This document shows, in pieces, positions 44,965 to 53,568 of a stretch of DNA of 64,000 nt. The position numbers and the translations under genes were made by a program. The notes under the pieces were generated by a model. It saw nothing but the letters and a program-made list of their open reading frames with translations, did no database searches and had not been told where the DNA came from. Location of the stretch: assembly GCF_020966635.1 (NCBI RefSeq), contig NZ_JAJKFQ010000005.1, forward strand, positions 956,481-1,020,480, in the 5' to 3' direction. Source of the stretch: Stieleria sp. JC731 (GTDB taxonomy: Bacteria; Planctomycetota; Planctomycetia; Pirellulales; Pirellulaceae). Numbering within the stretch: position 1 is the stretch's first letter; each line of letters opens with the position of its first letter.

Positions 44965-45705
44965 GTGATCGAAGTCTCCGATTTTGTAAAAAGCTATGGC
45001 GATTTCACCGCGGTCGGCGGCGCATCGTTTTCTGTTCCCGCAGGAAGTGTTGCAGCACTGGTGGGGCCAAACGGCGCTGGAAAAACGACGACGATTCGGA
45101 CGATGTGTGGCATCCTTCGTCCGACTTCTGGGACGATCAAGATTGCCGGTTTCGATTTAGAAACGCAATCGATGGACGTCAAGCGACAGATCGCCTACGT
45201 CCCCGATGATCCCCCGTTATTTGACTCACTGACGGTTTGGGAACATCTGCAGTTTGTCGCCTCGTCCTATCAGCTTTCCACTTGGCAGGACGATGCCGAT
45301 CAGTGGTTAACGCTGTTTGAATTACAGGACAAACGCAAGACATTGGCATCTGAATTGTCGCGTGGAATGCGTCAGAAAGTTGCAATCGCCTGTGCGTATC
45401 TTCGGCGACCTCAGGTGCTGTTGTTGGACGAACCCATGACGGGACTGGATCCGCCAAGCATTCGGCGTTTAAAGGAAACGATCAGTGAGCAATCCCAGCG
45501 TGGCGCCACGGTACTTGTCAGTTCGCACCTGCTTTCTCTTGTTGATGACCTTTCAGATCACCTCGTGCTGATCCGCCGTGGTGAGATTCTCTACAGCGGA
45601 AACCTTGATGAAGCACGTCAAAAGTACGGCGGCGAAAGAAGGTCGTTGGAAGATGTGTTTTTCAATCTGACCAGCCTTCCAGAGTCAGGTGAAAGCGTTT
45701 CATGA
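44965..45705 (+). CDS. ABC transporter ATP-binding protein
   Basis: The protein has 246 aa with a GTG start. All motifs are intact: Walker A G-P-N-G-A-G-K-T-T-T (near 37-44), a Q-loop region 'RQIAYVPDDPPLF', signature 'LSRGMRQKVAIA', Walker B 'VLLLDEPMTGLD' and the switch His in 'SSHLLSLVDDLSDH'. The pattern resembles the exporter-type CcmA/drug and lipid families (ABC-2). Its final ATGA overlaps the start of the permease gene, so the two are co-translated. The substrate is unknown. It sits just upstream of, but is separate from, the degenerate ABC-HlyD-TolC locus. Confidence 0.92.
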   Translation: MIEVSDFVKSYGDFTAVGGASFSVPAGSVAALVGPNGAGKTTTIRTMCGILRPTSGTIKIAGFDLETQSMDVKRQIAYVPDDPPLFDSLTVWEHLQFVASSYQLSTWQDDADQWLTLFELQDKRKTLASELSRGMRQKVAIACAYLRRPQVLLLDEPMTGLDPPSIRRLKETISEQSQRGATVLVSSHLLSLVDDLSDHLVLIRRGEILYSGNLDEARQKYGGERRSLEDVFFNLTSLPESGESVS

Positions 45706-47363
45706 TTCATCCGGCTCTCGTTCGCCTTACATGGATGCTGACCAAAGCTGGTTTGCGCCATTTGTACAAGCGGATTAAAACCCCAGCCGGCGCCGTGTTC
45801 GCGGTGGTCATCTTAGGGTTCCTTGGGTTTGCATTTGGGCCATCCCTGATCTTGCTTAACAAGCCTACCGATCTGAAGTTCGAAGGTTTGGCGACATACG
45901 GATGGAGCGTGGGGCCCGTCGCACTTTTCTCTGCCGCTGTCATCGCGGTTCTCACCGATAGCGGAAAGTCGATGTTGGATCTGCGACCGCCGGAGTTGCA
46001 GTTTGTGTTGGCAGGGCCGTTCACTTCCCACCAAATACTCACGTACCGTTTGTGGACGATCGGGATGGGGTTGGCGCCGGTTTGCCTGATGTGTTCGCTG
46101 GGGCTAAAGCCTCATTTTCAAAGCTGGATCGCAGCGACGATTGGAGTTTTTCTATCGATCTTTTTTATCTTTTTGATCGCGTTCCACTACACGCTGCTGT
46201 TGCCAAGGCTTTCGACGTTTGCGGTTCGGTCGATTCGAATTTTATTGCTAGGTGCCAGCGCCGCTGTTGCCGCCGAGTCCGCTTACAACATCCTTCAGTA
46301 TTCTGACGAGCTGAACTTTCCGGCACTCGCTGATTGCATCGGTCACTCATACACGGGGACGGTGTTTGGTTTTCTATTTCGTCCATTCGCTTTCGCGGCA
46401 CTTTCGCCGCTTGATAGTTCGCTGTTGCTTTGGGCATCGGTAAGCTTCGGTTTGTTGTCGCTGGTCACGATCAGCTGCTACATCAATAGTGTTGGCTTCG
46501 CCGAGCTTGCGGTCGCAGGGGTGGCGCGTCGTCAGAAGAGGATCGAACGAATTCGTAGCGGAAACTTCCACGGAGCAAGCCGAAACGATTCCAAACAATA
46601 CCAATCGCCGATTCCGACGCTCCCGTTTATGCATGGAGCCGGACCGATCGCTTGGACAGAGTTGACGACGATGATGCGCCGGACCGGCAAACTGCTGATC
46701 GGGCTAATGCTGTTAAGTTTGGTTGCCAGCATCACGGGGATATTCATTGTCAATGTACATCCGGAGACGCTAAATCCCAACTTTCGCACCTACAGTCCAT
46801 TTATCGGATTCGGAACGGCGTGCTACGTTGCGGGATTGATTTCGGTTGGCAACGCGATCGGATTGGCGAGGCCATCAAAGGTTTTAACTTGGTACAAGCT
46901 GGTACCAATCGACCCGTTGGCGATCGCGGTCGGAGCCCTCGCCGGTCAAGGCGCGATCTTTTTTTGTATCCAGTTTGCGATCCAGTTGCCAACGATCATC
47001 ATCAGTTCAAATTCGCTACTGCAGTCCGCCAGTATGCTGGTACCGGGGTTTGCGTTCGCGATTGTGCTGTCTTCGCTGACGAACTTGATCGCCACGTTGA
47101 CCGGTCTGCGTCCGATTCCGCAGGGGACACCCGACATCTTTCAGGGCACGCGGGTGTTGTTTTTTATGCTGCTGCTGGGGATCGGGATGATTCCGCCTGC
47201 CATGACCGCATTGGGGACATCCGCCCTGGTGGCTTCGATCTTCGGGATGCAACTGGCATCTTTCGCACTCGGCGGATCGGCGGGGGCCCTGGTGTGGGTG
47301 CCCGCGATTTGGTGGATCACGGGAAGAAAATTTCATCAAAGCGAAACCATCAACGCCGATTGA
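45702..47363 (+). CDS. ABC transporter permease (putative exporter type)
   Basis: The protein has 553 aa, overlapping the ATPase gene by four bases (ATGA). It is very hydrophobic, with about ten membrane segments, including 'AVFAVVILGFLGFAFGPSLILL', 'WIAATIGVFLSIFFIFLIAF', 'LIGLMLLSLVASITGIFIVNV' and 'VLFFMLLLGIGMIPPAMTALG'. A soluble loop (about 265-300) carries charged residues. The sequence lacks a second ATPase domain, so it pairs with the preceding gene as ATPase plus permease. The layout matches putative ABC exporter permeases. The substrate is unknown; lipids, glycans or small molecules are possible. Confidence 0.82.
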   Translation: MIHPALVRLTWMLTKAGLRHLYKRIKTPAGAVFAVVILGFLGFAFGPSLILLNKPTDLKFEGLATYGWSVGPVALFSAAVIAVLTDSGKSMLDLRPPELQFVLAGPFTSHQILTYRLWTIGMGLAPVCLMCSLGLKPHFQSWIAATIGVFLSIFFIFLIAFHYTLLLPRLSTFAVRSIRILLLGASAAVAAESAYNILQYSDELNFPALADCIGHSYTGTVFGFLFRPFAFAALSPLDSSLLLWASVSFGLLSLVTISCYINSVGFAELAVAGVARRQKRIERIRSGNFHGASRNDSKQYQSPIPTLPFMHGAGPIAWTELTTMMRRTGKLLIGLMLLSLVASITGIFIVNVHPETLNPNFRTYSPFIGFGTACYVAGLISVGNAIGLARPSKVLTWYKLVPIDPLAIAVGALAGQGAIFFCIQFAIQLPTIIISSNSLLQSASMLVPGFAFAIVLSSLTNLIATLTGLRPIPQGTPDIFQGTRVLFFMLLLGIGMIPPAMTALGTSALVASIFGMQLASFALGGSAGALVWVPAIWWITGRKFHQSETINAD

Positions 47364-47590
47364 CGGTTTCGCGTCCTAATCCGTGGTTTTGCAAGTTGTC
47401 AAATTTGGCGGCAAATCCGTACAGTTGACAATCTCACTGTTCCCCGACGAATCACCTGATCGATACACAGTAACAAACGGTGATATTCAGGGGGGATTCC
47501 TGAGTGAACTGTTCAATGCATCCGATGACCGATCACGCGTCTAAGCCCCCCGTGTCAGGAGGGGCAATCCAATAAAAACACCTTCTGAGC

Positions 47591-49696
47591 ATGGACTCAC
47601 AACAGAACGACAACGAATCCGCCAAACCACTCAGTGGTCGCCCCATCGAGAAGACCGTGGAAGCGATCGCTTTGGCGTTGGATTTGCGAATCGACAAACA
47701 TCCGGTGCGCCGAGTTGTTGAAGAGCCCAAGACGTTGGCTGAGGCTCGGCAGCAGACAATCGAAGTCGCGATGGACGCAGGAATCGTGCTCCGTCTGACC
47801 GAATACGTTTCCGGTTCCGAAACATTTGCGGCGGTGCGACAGGGCTATGCCATCGCATTTCAATTAAGCGACGGCAGCTGGTTGGTCACCCAGCATCTGT
47901 CAGGAAAAAAGCTGGATGTGATTCGAATCGACTCGAAACAGGTCCACCAGGAAGTCACGCAGTCACAGCTTGAACAAATGCTGCGGCAGGCGGGGAATTT
48001 CAAAATGATGGTCGCCAAGAAAGAGATGGAGTGCGAAACGCTGTCGTTAAACAATCCGAATGTCGCTGCTCATCGACATCATCCGGCACCGCTTCAGCGC
48101 TTCATTGCTTTGCTGAAATTGGATCGCCACGACATTGGCCTCGTTGTGCTGTTTGCCGGAGTGGCAGGAATCCTTGGCTTGGCGACGCCACTGGTGATCG
48201 AAAGTTTGGTCAACGTTGTCAGCTGGGGAATTTACTTTCAGCCTCTGCTGATTTTGTCGGGGATGTTACTGGTTTGCTTGGGGATTGCTGGCGTTTTAAA
48301 AATCTTGCAAACCTGGGTGGTCGAGCTCATTCAACGTCGTCAGTTCGTTCGGATTGTCGGTGACCTTGCGCACCGCTTCCCGCGCGCCGGGCGAGCCCAA
48401 CTGGAAGGCGTTTTCCCTCGGGAACTCGCCAATCGCGTGTTTGACATCATGACGATCCAAAAGGCGAGCGCGGTGTTGTTGCTCGATGGGATCACCATCG
48501 TTTTGACAACCATCTTGGGCCTCGTATTACTCGCGTTTTACCACCCGTTCTTATTGGGGTTCGACGTCATCCTGGTGATCACCATGGTCATTCTGACTTG
48601 GGTTCTCGGACGTGGCGGGATTCGTACGGCAATCGAAGAATCCAAGACGAAGTATTCGGTCGCGCACTGGCTACAAGATGTGATTTCGATGCCCGGGGCT
48701 TTCAAAATCGGTGGTGGTGAATCGCTAGCGGTTTTAAGAGCCAATCAATTGACCAGTGAGTACATCAAAGCTCGCAAACGTCAGTTCGGTGTCGTGATCA
48801 GGCAGGTCATTTTCGCGGTCGGACTACAGGTCTTTGCATCTACCGCACTCCTTGGGCTGGGCGGTTGGTTGGTCATCCAGGGTCAGTTGACACTTGGACA
48901 ATTAATCGCGAGCGAACTGGTGGTCACCACGGTTGTCGGTGCATTCGCAAAGGCCGGCAAGTCGCTCGAAAAGTTCTACGATTTGATGGCCGGCATTGAT
49001 AAAGTCGGCTACATGATTGATCTGACCTACGACGAACGCGGCGAAATCGGTGATGTTCCCTACGGACCACTTTCGGTCAGTTGGTCGGACATCGTGTTTG
49101 AGTCAAAAACATCAACATCAAAGATTCCCGCGACAACAATCGAAGCGGGGCGAATGGTTGCTTTGACCGGACAGAACACCTACGGGAAAACGGAATTGCT
49201 GAAAGCGATCGCCGGATTGTCACGGCCAAAGTCTGGTGGCGTCCAGGTTGATCGATTCGATGCATTCGAGGTTGCGTTGGCAAAGCCTGGAGTCTTGGTG
49301 GGTTTCGCCGGACCGTCAGAAGTTTTTCATGGCACGATTGGCGAAAACGTCGGGCTCGGACGGGACGGACTTTCTGCCGGTATGATTCGTGATGTGCTTC
49401 AAATCGTCGGTTTGCAGCAGGTTGTGCTGGGGCTTCCCGATGGGATTGATACCCGTTTGCAAACCAACGGTGCTCCGTTGGACGAAGTTCAGGTGCTGAA
49501 GCTGGTTATCGCTCGTGCGATCGTTTCGAAGCCACAGGTGCTGCTGTTCGATCGCGTATTTGATCATCTCAGTCCAGACGATCGAACAAACATCTTCGAC
49601 TACCTGACTCAATCGGGACCGCCGGTAACGATTGTGATTGCGACCGACCTGCGCGAAATCGTGGACCGTTGCCAGAGCAAGATTTCGATCCATTAG
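47591..49696 (+). CDS. ABC transporter with degenerate nucleotide-binding domain (T1SS/HlyB-like)
   Basis: The protein has 701 aa. Residues 1-150 are a soluble N-terminal domain with a C39-peptidase-like shape but no catalytic Cys (AVRQGYAIAFQLSDGSWLVTQHLSG). Residues 170-470 hold six membrane helices of the ABC exporter type. The last 230 residues correspond to a nucleotide-binding domain but with damaged motifs. Walker A is G527-Q-N-T-Y-G-K-T534 (a Thr replaces a Gly). The signature LSGGQ region reads G-A-P-L-D-E-V-Q (627-634). Walker B is V-L-L-F-D-R, where Arg replaces the catalytic Glu. The switch His is missing (IVIATDLREI). It probably binds but hardly hydrolyses ATP, or uses another energy source or partner. 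HlyD- and TolC-like genes follow on the same strand. Confidence 0.88.
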   Translation: MDSQQNDNESAKPLSGRPIEKTVEAIALALDLRIDKHPVRRVVEEPKTLAEARQQTIEVAMDAGIVLRLTEYVSGSETFAAVRQGYAIAFQLSDGSWLVTQHLSGKKLDVIRIDSKQVHQEVTQSQLEQMLRQAGNFKMMVAKKEMECETLSLNNPNVAAHRHHPAPLQRFIALLKLDRHDIGLVVLFAGVAGILGLATPLVIESLVNVVSWGIYFQPLLILSGMLLVCLGIAGVLKILQTWVVELIQRRQFVRIVGDLAHRFPRAGRAQLEGVFPRELANRVFDIMTIQKASAVLLLDGITIVLTTILGLVLLAFYHPFLLGFDVILVITMVILTWVLGRGGIRTAIEESKTKYSVAHWLQDVISMPGAFKIGGGESLAVLRANQLTSEYIKARKRQFGVVIRQVIFAVGLQVFASTALLGLGGWLVIQGQLTLGQLIASELVVTTVVGAFAKAGKSLEKFYDLMAGIDKVGYMIDLTYDERGEIGDVPYGPLSVSWSDIVFESKTSTSKIPATTIEAGRMVALTGQNTYGKTELLKAIAGLSRPKSGGVQVDRFDAFEVALAKPGVLVGFAGPSEVFHGTIGENVGLGRDGLSAGMIRDVLQIVGLQQVVLGLPDGIDTRLQTNGAPLDEVQVLKLVIARAIVSKPQVLLFDRVFDHLSPDDRTNIFDYLTQSGPPVTIVIATDLREIVDRCQSKISIH

Positions 49697-49874
49697 TGTC
49701 AATCCAATGCAGCACTTATGTGTGGCAGTGAAAAGGCGTCAGAACAGGACTGAGTTGTCTCTGTCGTTTTTGTGTCTGCCGATGGCCTGCTGGAAATTGA
49801 AAACCGAATTCATAAAAACTGTCGTTCGTAGCGAACTCGATTGAATCGCCAAAGCCAAGCTCGACCAAAGTCAA

Positions 49875-51254
49875 ATGTCCAACGCTAACGATTCCAAAAA
49901 TCACTTGTCCATCATCGCCACCCGACTTTCTGCAGATGACTTTCCGGCTTTGCAGATGGTCAGGACAGGCCGCTATGTTCGTATCGCCGGGCGGCTAACG
50001 ATTTGGGTATTGGTTTTCTCGATCGCCGCAATGATCTTCGTCCCTTGGCGACAAACGGCTCGCGGAACCGGTGTCGTCGTTGCGCTCGATCCACAGCAAC
50101 GGCCGCAGTCGATGCTAAGTCAAGCCAAGGGGGTGATTAGCTACGTGAAGCCTGGTCTTCGCGAAGGAAGCTATGTCGAACAAGGTGAATTGCTGCTTCG
50201 GATGACCCCATTCGCTGCCGACGGGGTATCGCAGCTTGACAGTCAGATTATCGCTCTTGAATCCAAAGAGGCTGCGCTGAAAGCCAGTTTGGATGTCGCC
50301 CGACAGAACGAAACGTTGCAAAATTCGAGTGGGCAAAGCCTGAAGAATTCTCTGGAACGTGAATTGGAAGCTGCCAAGCAGAAGTGGGAACAGTCCAAGA
50401 ATGAAGTCTCCGCGGTACAGGCTGAACTCAGCAACAAAGAGAACCAATTACAGGTTGCCGAGCGTGTCTTCCCACAGGGACTGATCTCACAAGAAGAACT
50501 AATCACCAAGCGTCGCGCTGTCGAGGCACAGCGTGCCAAGGTTCTGCAATCGGAAAACAAAGTGCAGGAAGTCTACGCGACTTTGGCTTCCAAAGAAGAA
50601 GAGATCGAAGCGAAGAAACAAGAGATTTCCATCAAAAACCAAGAAGCGGCGAACAAAGTTTTTGATGCGATCAGCAAGTTGAACACCATCGAAAAAGAGA
50701 TCTTGGACCTCCGCAACAAACGTTCGGAATTGGATCGTTTGGAAATTCGCGCGCCACGATCTGGATACATACAACAGTGGTACGGTCGGGCGGGTAGCGA
50801 CACCATCAAGGAGGGCGAACGGCTGTTCGTCATCGTTCCGGTCGCAGATCAATTGGCTGTCGAGCTAAGTGTGAACGGCAACGACATGCCACTTATTAAA
50901 GAAGGGGATCGCGTTCGGATGCAATTCGAAGGCTGGCCAGCAGTTCAGTTTGTCGGTTGGCCTTCGGTCGCTGTCGGTAGCTTCGGCGGCAAAGTCAACC
51001 GAGTTTTCCCAACTGATGATGGCAAAGGAAACTTCCGCGTAATCGTTGTCCCTGACAATCACTTCGAACGGGAGAACGGCTGGCCGGATAGCCGATATCT
51101 TCGTCAAGGTGTACGCGCAACAGGATGGGTTTTGCTGCGTCGAGTTCCTCTGGGTTATGAGATATGGCGTCAATTGAACGGATTCCCGCCGGTTGTTTCC
51201 GACGAAGCTCCCAAAGAAGCGAAGGGCGGCAAGGTCAAACTTCCCAAACCTTAG
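49875..51254 (+). CDS. HlyD-family membrane fusion (adaptor) protein
   Basis: The protein has 459 aa. A cytoplasmic stub precedes one membrane helix at about 40-60 (LTIWVLVFSIAAMIFVPW). The lipoyl half-motif 'GVVVALDPQQRPQSMLSQAKGVISYV' and its partner 'EIRAPRSGYIQQWYGRAG' enclose a long coiled-coil hairpin (about 115-290, with heptads such as ALKASLDVARQNETLQN and EREL-EAAKQKWEQ). C-terminal beta-barrel motifs follow (GDRVRMQFEGWPAVQF). This is the periplasmic adaptor that links the inner-membrane transporter to an outer-membrane duct. It follows the degenerate ABC gene by 178 bp and its 3' end overlaps the TolC-like gene by 91 bp, so the three belong to one export unit. Confidence 0.9.
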   Translation: MSNANDSKNHLSIIATRLSADDFPALQMVRTGRYVRIAGRLTIWVLVFSIAAMIFVPWRQTARGTGVVVALDPQQRPQSMLSQAKGVISYVKPGLREGSYVEQGELLLRMTPFAADGVSQLDSQIIALESKEAALKASLDVARQNETLQNSSGQSLKNSLERELEAAKQKWEQSKNEVSAVQAELSNKENQLQVAERVFPQGLISQEELITKRRAVEAQRAKVLQSENKVQEVYATLASKEEEIEAKKQEISIKNQEAANKVFDAISKLNTIEKEILDLRNKRSELDRLEIRAPRSGYIQQWYGRAGSDTIKEGERLFVIVPVADQLAVELSVNGNDMPLIKEGDRVRMQFEGWPAVQFVGWPSVAVGSFGGKVNRVFPTDDGKGNFRVIVVPDNHFERENGWPDSRYLRQGVRATGWVLLRRVPLGYEIWRQLNGFPPVVSDEAPKEAKGGKVKLPKP

Positions 51255-52978
51255 CGAAACGGTTGTTATTGGCCGCCTACGTTTCGCTTGTGGGCGTTAG
51301 CCATCTTCAGTCCGATAGTTTCGCGGACGATCCATGGTCGAACCAATCGCAGCAAGAATTGACTGAGACTGCGATGCCGACAAGTGATCGGCAAACATTT
51401 GCTGCGTTTTTGCAGATGGTCGAATCAGATTCACTGCATGCAGACGAAGCGATCCGAACCGTTGAACCGACAGCGTTGTTCGTGCAGGAAGTGTCTCAGG
51501 ACGATGATTCGCAGGCCGCCGAAGCACGGGAACAGCCGTCAGGCCTGACGCTGGCCGATGTTGTGGCAAGTTTGTACCGATCTTATCCCGAGATCGAACA
51601 GGCTCGTGAAATAAACGTGATCGCCTCCGGTGAACGTGTTTCAGCATACGGAGCCTATGACACGAAGTTTCAGGCGGAATCACTATCCGAACCGACCGGC
51701 TTTTACGAGAACTATCGAAACAGTCTTGGTCTTGCTCGCCAGTTATGGTGGGGGGGCTATCTGTCGGCCGGGTATCGGATCGGACGTGGTGAGTTTCAAC
51801 CATGGTACGGCGAGCGGGCCACGCATGAAGCTGGCGAAGGCAAGCTGACTTGGATTCAGCCCTTGCTGCGTGGACGGGCACTTGATGCCGAGCGTGTGGC
51901 CGTGTTCCAAGCCTCATTGGCTCGCGCCGCGGCCGGACCACAGCTTTTACAACAGATCTTGGCTTCATCGCGAGATGCGACGATTGCTTATTGGGGATGG
52001 GTGACATCGGGTGCAGTGCTGGAAGCTCAACAAGAACTGCTTGCACTTGCTGAAGTCCGATCCAAGCAAATCACTGCGGGTGTCGAGGCTGGAAAGTTTA
52101 AACGTGTTGACTTAATTTTCAACGAACAACTGATCGCCGAACGGAAAGCAGAAGTCCTCAAGGCCGAGCAAAAATATCGGTCATCATCGATCAAGCTAAG
52201 TCTCTATCTACGTGACAGCACGGGCAATCCACTGGTTCCTGAAGACGAATGGTTGCCACATCAATTCCCGAGCATCCAGTCGGACTTGCAAGTGAATCTG
52301 CAAAACGAACTGGTGTCGGCATTCTCACGGCGGCCCGAGCCTCAGATTTTGAACTTTCAGCTGCAGCAAGTGCACTGGGATCGTCGGCTCGCTTGCAATG
52401 ACATGCTGCCAACTTTGGATTTCGTTTCGCAGGCAAGCCAGGACGTTGGCCCGCCCGCATCCAGCAAAGACGACAAGGGCGATTTTGAGCTGGTGATCGG
52501 GATCCAAAGCGAGGTTCCAATCCAGCGGCGGAAGGCTCGCGGTAAGATTCAGTCGACGTCTGCGAAGATGCGGCAATTGAATGAAAAGATTCGATTGGTT
52601 CGAGACAAGATCGCAACCGAAATTGCGATCGCCAACAATCGGCTGAATCTATCAGCACAAGTTGTCGAGCAACGCGAAACTGCGTTTCGGTCTGCCTTGG
52701 ATACCCTAACCCGATATCGCATCGGATTCGAACAAGGCTACATCGACTTGATCTATTTGAATCTTCTTGAAACCAAAGCGAACGAGACGGAAATCAAATT
52801 GGTCGAGGCTCAGCAAGACTGGTTTCTGGCGCTAAGCGAGCTGCAGCTTTCACTCGGATTGGATCCACTCGAGCAAGCGATGATTATCGCGTCGCTTCCA
52901 GAAAGCGAGTTGGTCGGGCCTGGCAATGTCCCTGAAATCACCATTGAGGACGATGACGTTCCTGGAAAACGTGACTGA
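51164..52978 (+). CDS. TolC-family outer-membrane efflux protein
   Basis: The protein has 604 aa from the ATG at 51164, which overlaps the adaptor gene by 91 bp. A later TTG at 51263 would remove the overlap and still keep the signal peptide (LLLAAYVSLVGVSHLQSDSFA), so the start is uncertain. An acidic linker (about 60-125) is followed by the OEP repeats: 'LTLADVVASLYRSYPEIEQAREINVIASGERVSAYGAYD', and 'RLACNDMLPTLDFVSQASQDVG' with 'NRLNLSAQVVEQRETAFRSALDTLTRYRIGFEQGYIDLIYLNLLETKANETEIKLVEAQQDWFLALSELQLSLG', the classic alpha-barrel helix repeat. It forms the outer-membrane channel. The partners are the adaptor and ABC gene products immediately upstream. Confidence 0.92.
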   Translation: MASIERIPAGCFRRSSQRSEGRQGQTSQTLAKRLLLAAYVSLVGVSHLQSDSFADDPWSNQSQQELTETAMPTSDRQTFAAFLQMVESDSLHADEAIRTVEPTALFVQEVSQDDDSQAAEAREQPSGLTLADVVASLYRSYPEIEQAREINVIASGERVSAYGAYDTKFQAESLSEPTGFYENYRNSLGLARQLWWGGYLSAGYRIGRGEFQPWYGERATHEAGEGKLTWIQPLLRGRALDAERVAVFQASLARAAAGPQLLQQILASSRDATIAYWGWVTSGAVLEAQQELLALAEVRSKQITAGVEAGKFKRVDLIFNEQLIAERKAEVLKAEQKYRSSSIKLSLYLRDSTGNPLVPEDEWLPHQFPSIQSDLQVNLQNELVSAFSRRPEPQILNFQLQQVHWDRRLACNDMLPTLDFVSQASQDVGPPASSKDDKGDFELVIGIQSEVPIQRRKARGKIQSTSAKMRQLNEKIRLVRDKIATEIAIANNRLNLSAQVVEQRETAFRSALDTLTRYRIGFEQGYIDLIYLNLLETKANETEIKLVEAQQDWFLALSELQLSLGLDPLEQAMIIASLPESELVGPGNVPEITIEDDDVPGKRD

Positions 52979-53069
52979 TCACACCGACTGAAACTGTGGC
53001 CTGGTCATCTCGATATCGCGATGCACGCGATGGCGATACGATTTCTCGCATGTCCGGCGAGTTTTCAGG

Positions 53070-53549
53070 CTACCACGGTCTGAGAATTGACAAGATCGTG
53101 CTTGTATTTCCCGAGTCCAGCGTTGTTCCGGTCCCGTAAGCTGCCCAATTGTGCTGTGTGTCGGACTCGGCGCGGAAATCATTGGTCATTAGATCAATGG
53201 AAGAACCAACCGTTCCATCGCACTCAACCCAAAGTTGGTTTCCCGTGTTGTTGTATTTCAGGGTCACGTGTTCGAAACCCCCGTGCACTTGGTCAACCCA
53301 GTAGTGCACTGGTGCCTGATTTGGAGCGATCACGGTCAGTCGGTCGTCCGTTTCGAAACCCGCTGGTCGAGCTTGAAAATATACTTCGGTGCCATTGGGC
53401 AATATCCCACCAATTCTTGGCCCCCAAGGTGCTTGGCCGGTGAGGACACGCCCGGCGGCGAAGCATATCCACAGCAGAAAGATTAGTACAACCGCGATGA
53501 AAACAACGACGTAAGACCACTTCGTTCGCTGTTGGGCTTCTGCGTTCAT
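53070..53549 (-). CDS. Membrane-anchored exported protein, function unknown
   Basis: The protein has 159 aa. An N-terminal anchor helix (YVVVFIAVVLIFLLWICFAAGRVL, residues 12-36) is followed by a strand-rich exported domain of about 115 aa: 'PRIGGILPNGTEVYFQARPAGFETDDRLTVIAP', then 'GGFEHVTLKYNNTGNQLWVECDGTVGSSIDLMTNDFRAES'. No cysteine pair, metal motif or known domain is seen. It lies between the TolC-like gene, whose end it faces, and the sulfatase at 53569-55038 on the same strand, 19 bp from that gene. It may be cotranscribed with that sulfatase. The coding call is secure from the signal anchor and composition; the function is not. Confidence 0.7.
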   Translation of the reverse strand: MNAEAQQRTKWSYVVVFIAVVLIFLLWICFAAGRVLTGQAPWGPRIGGILPNGTEVYFQARPAGFETDDRLTVIAPNQAPVHYWVDQVHGGFEHVTLKYNNTGNQLWVECDGTVGSSIDLMTNDFRAESDTQHNWAAYGTGTTLDSGNTSTILSILRPW

Positions 53550-53568
53550 GTATGCAATTCCCGATTAA

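Noticed and set aside
46652-47428. A 258-codon open frame on the + strand
   Set aside because: It is a shifted-frame shadow inside the ABC permease gene, which is hydrophobic and co-translated with its ATPase.
51297-52046. A 249-codon open frame on the - strand
   Set aside because: It is antisense to the TolC-like gene and has no recognisable product.
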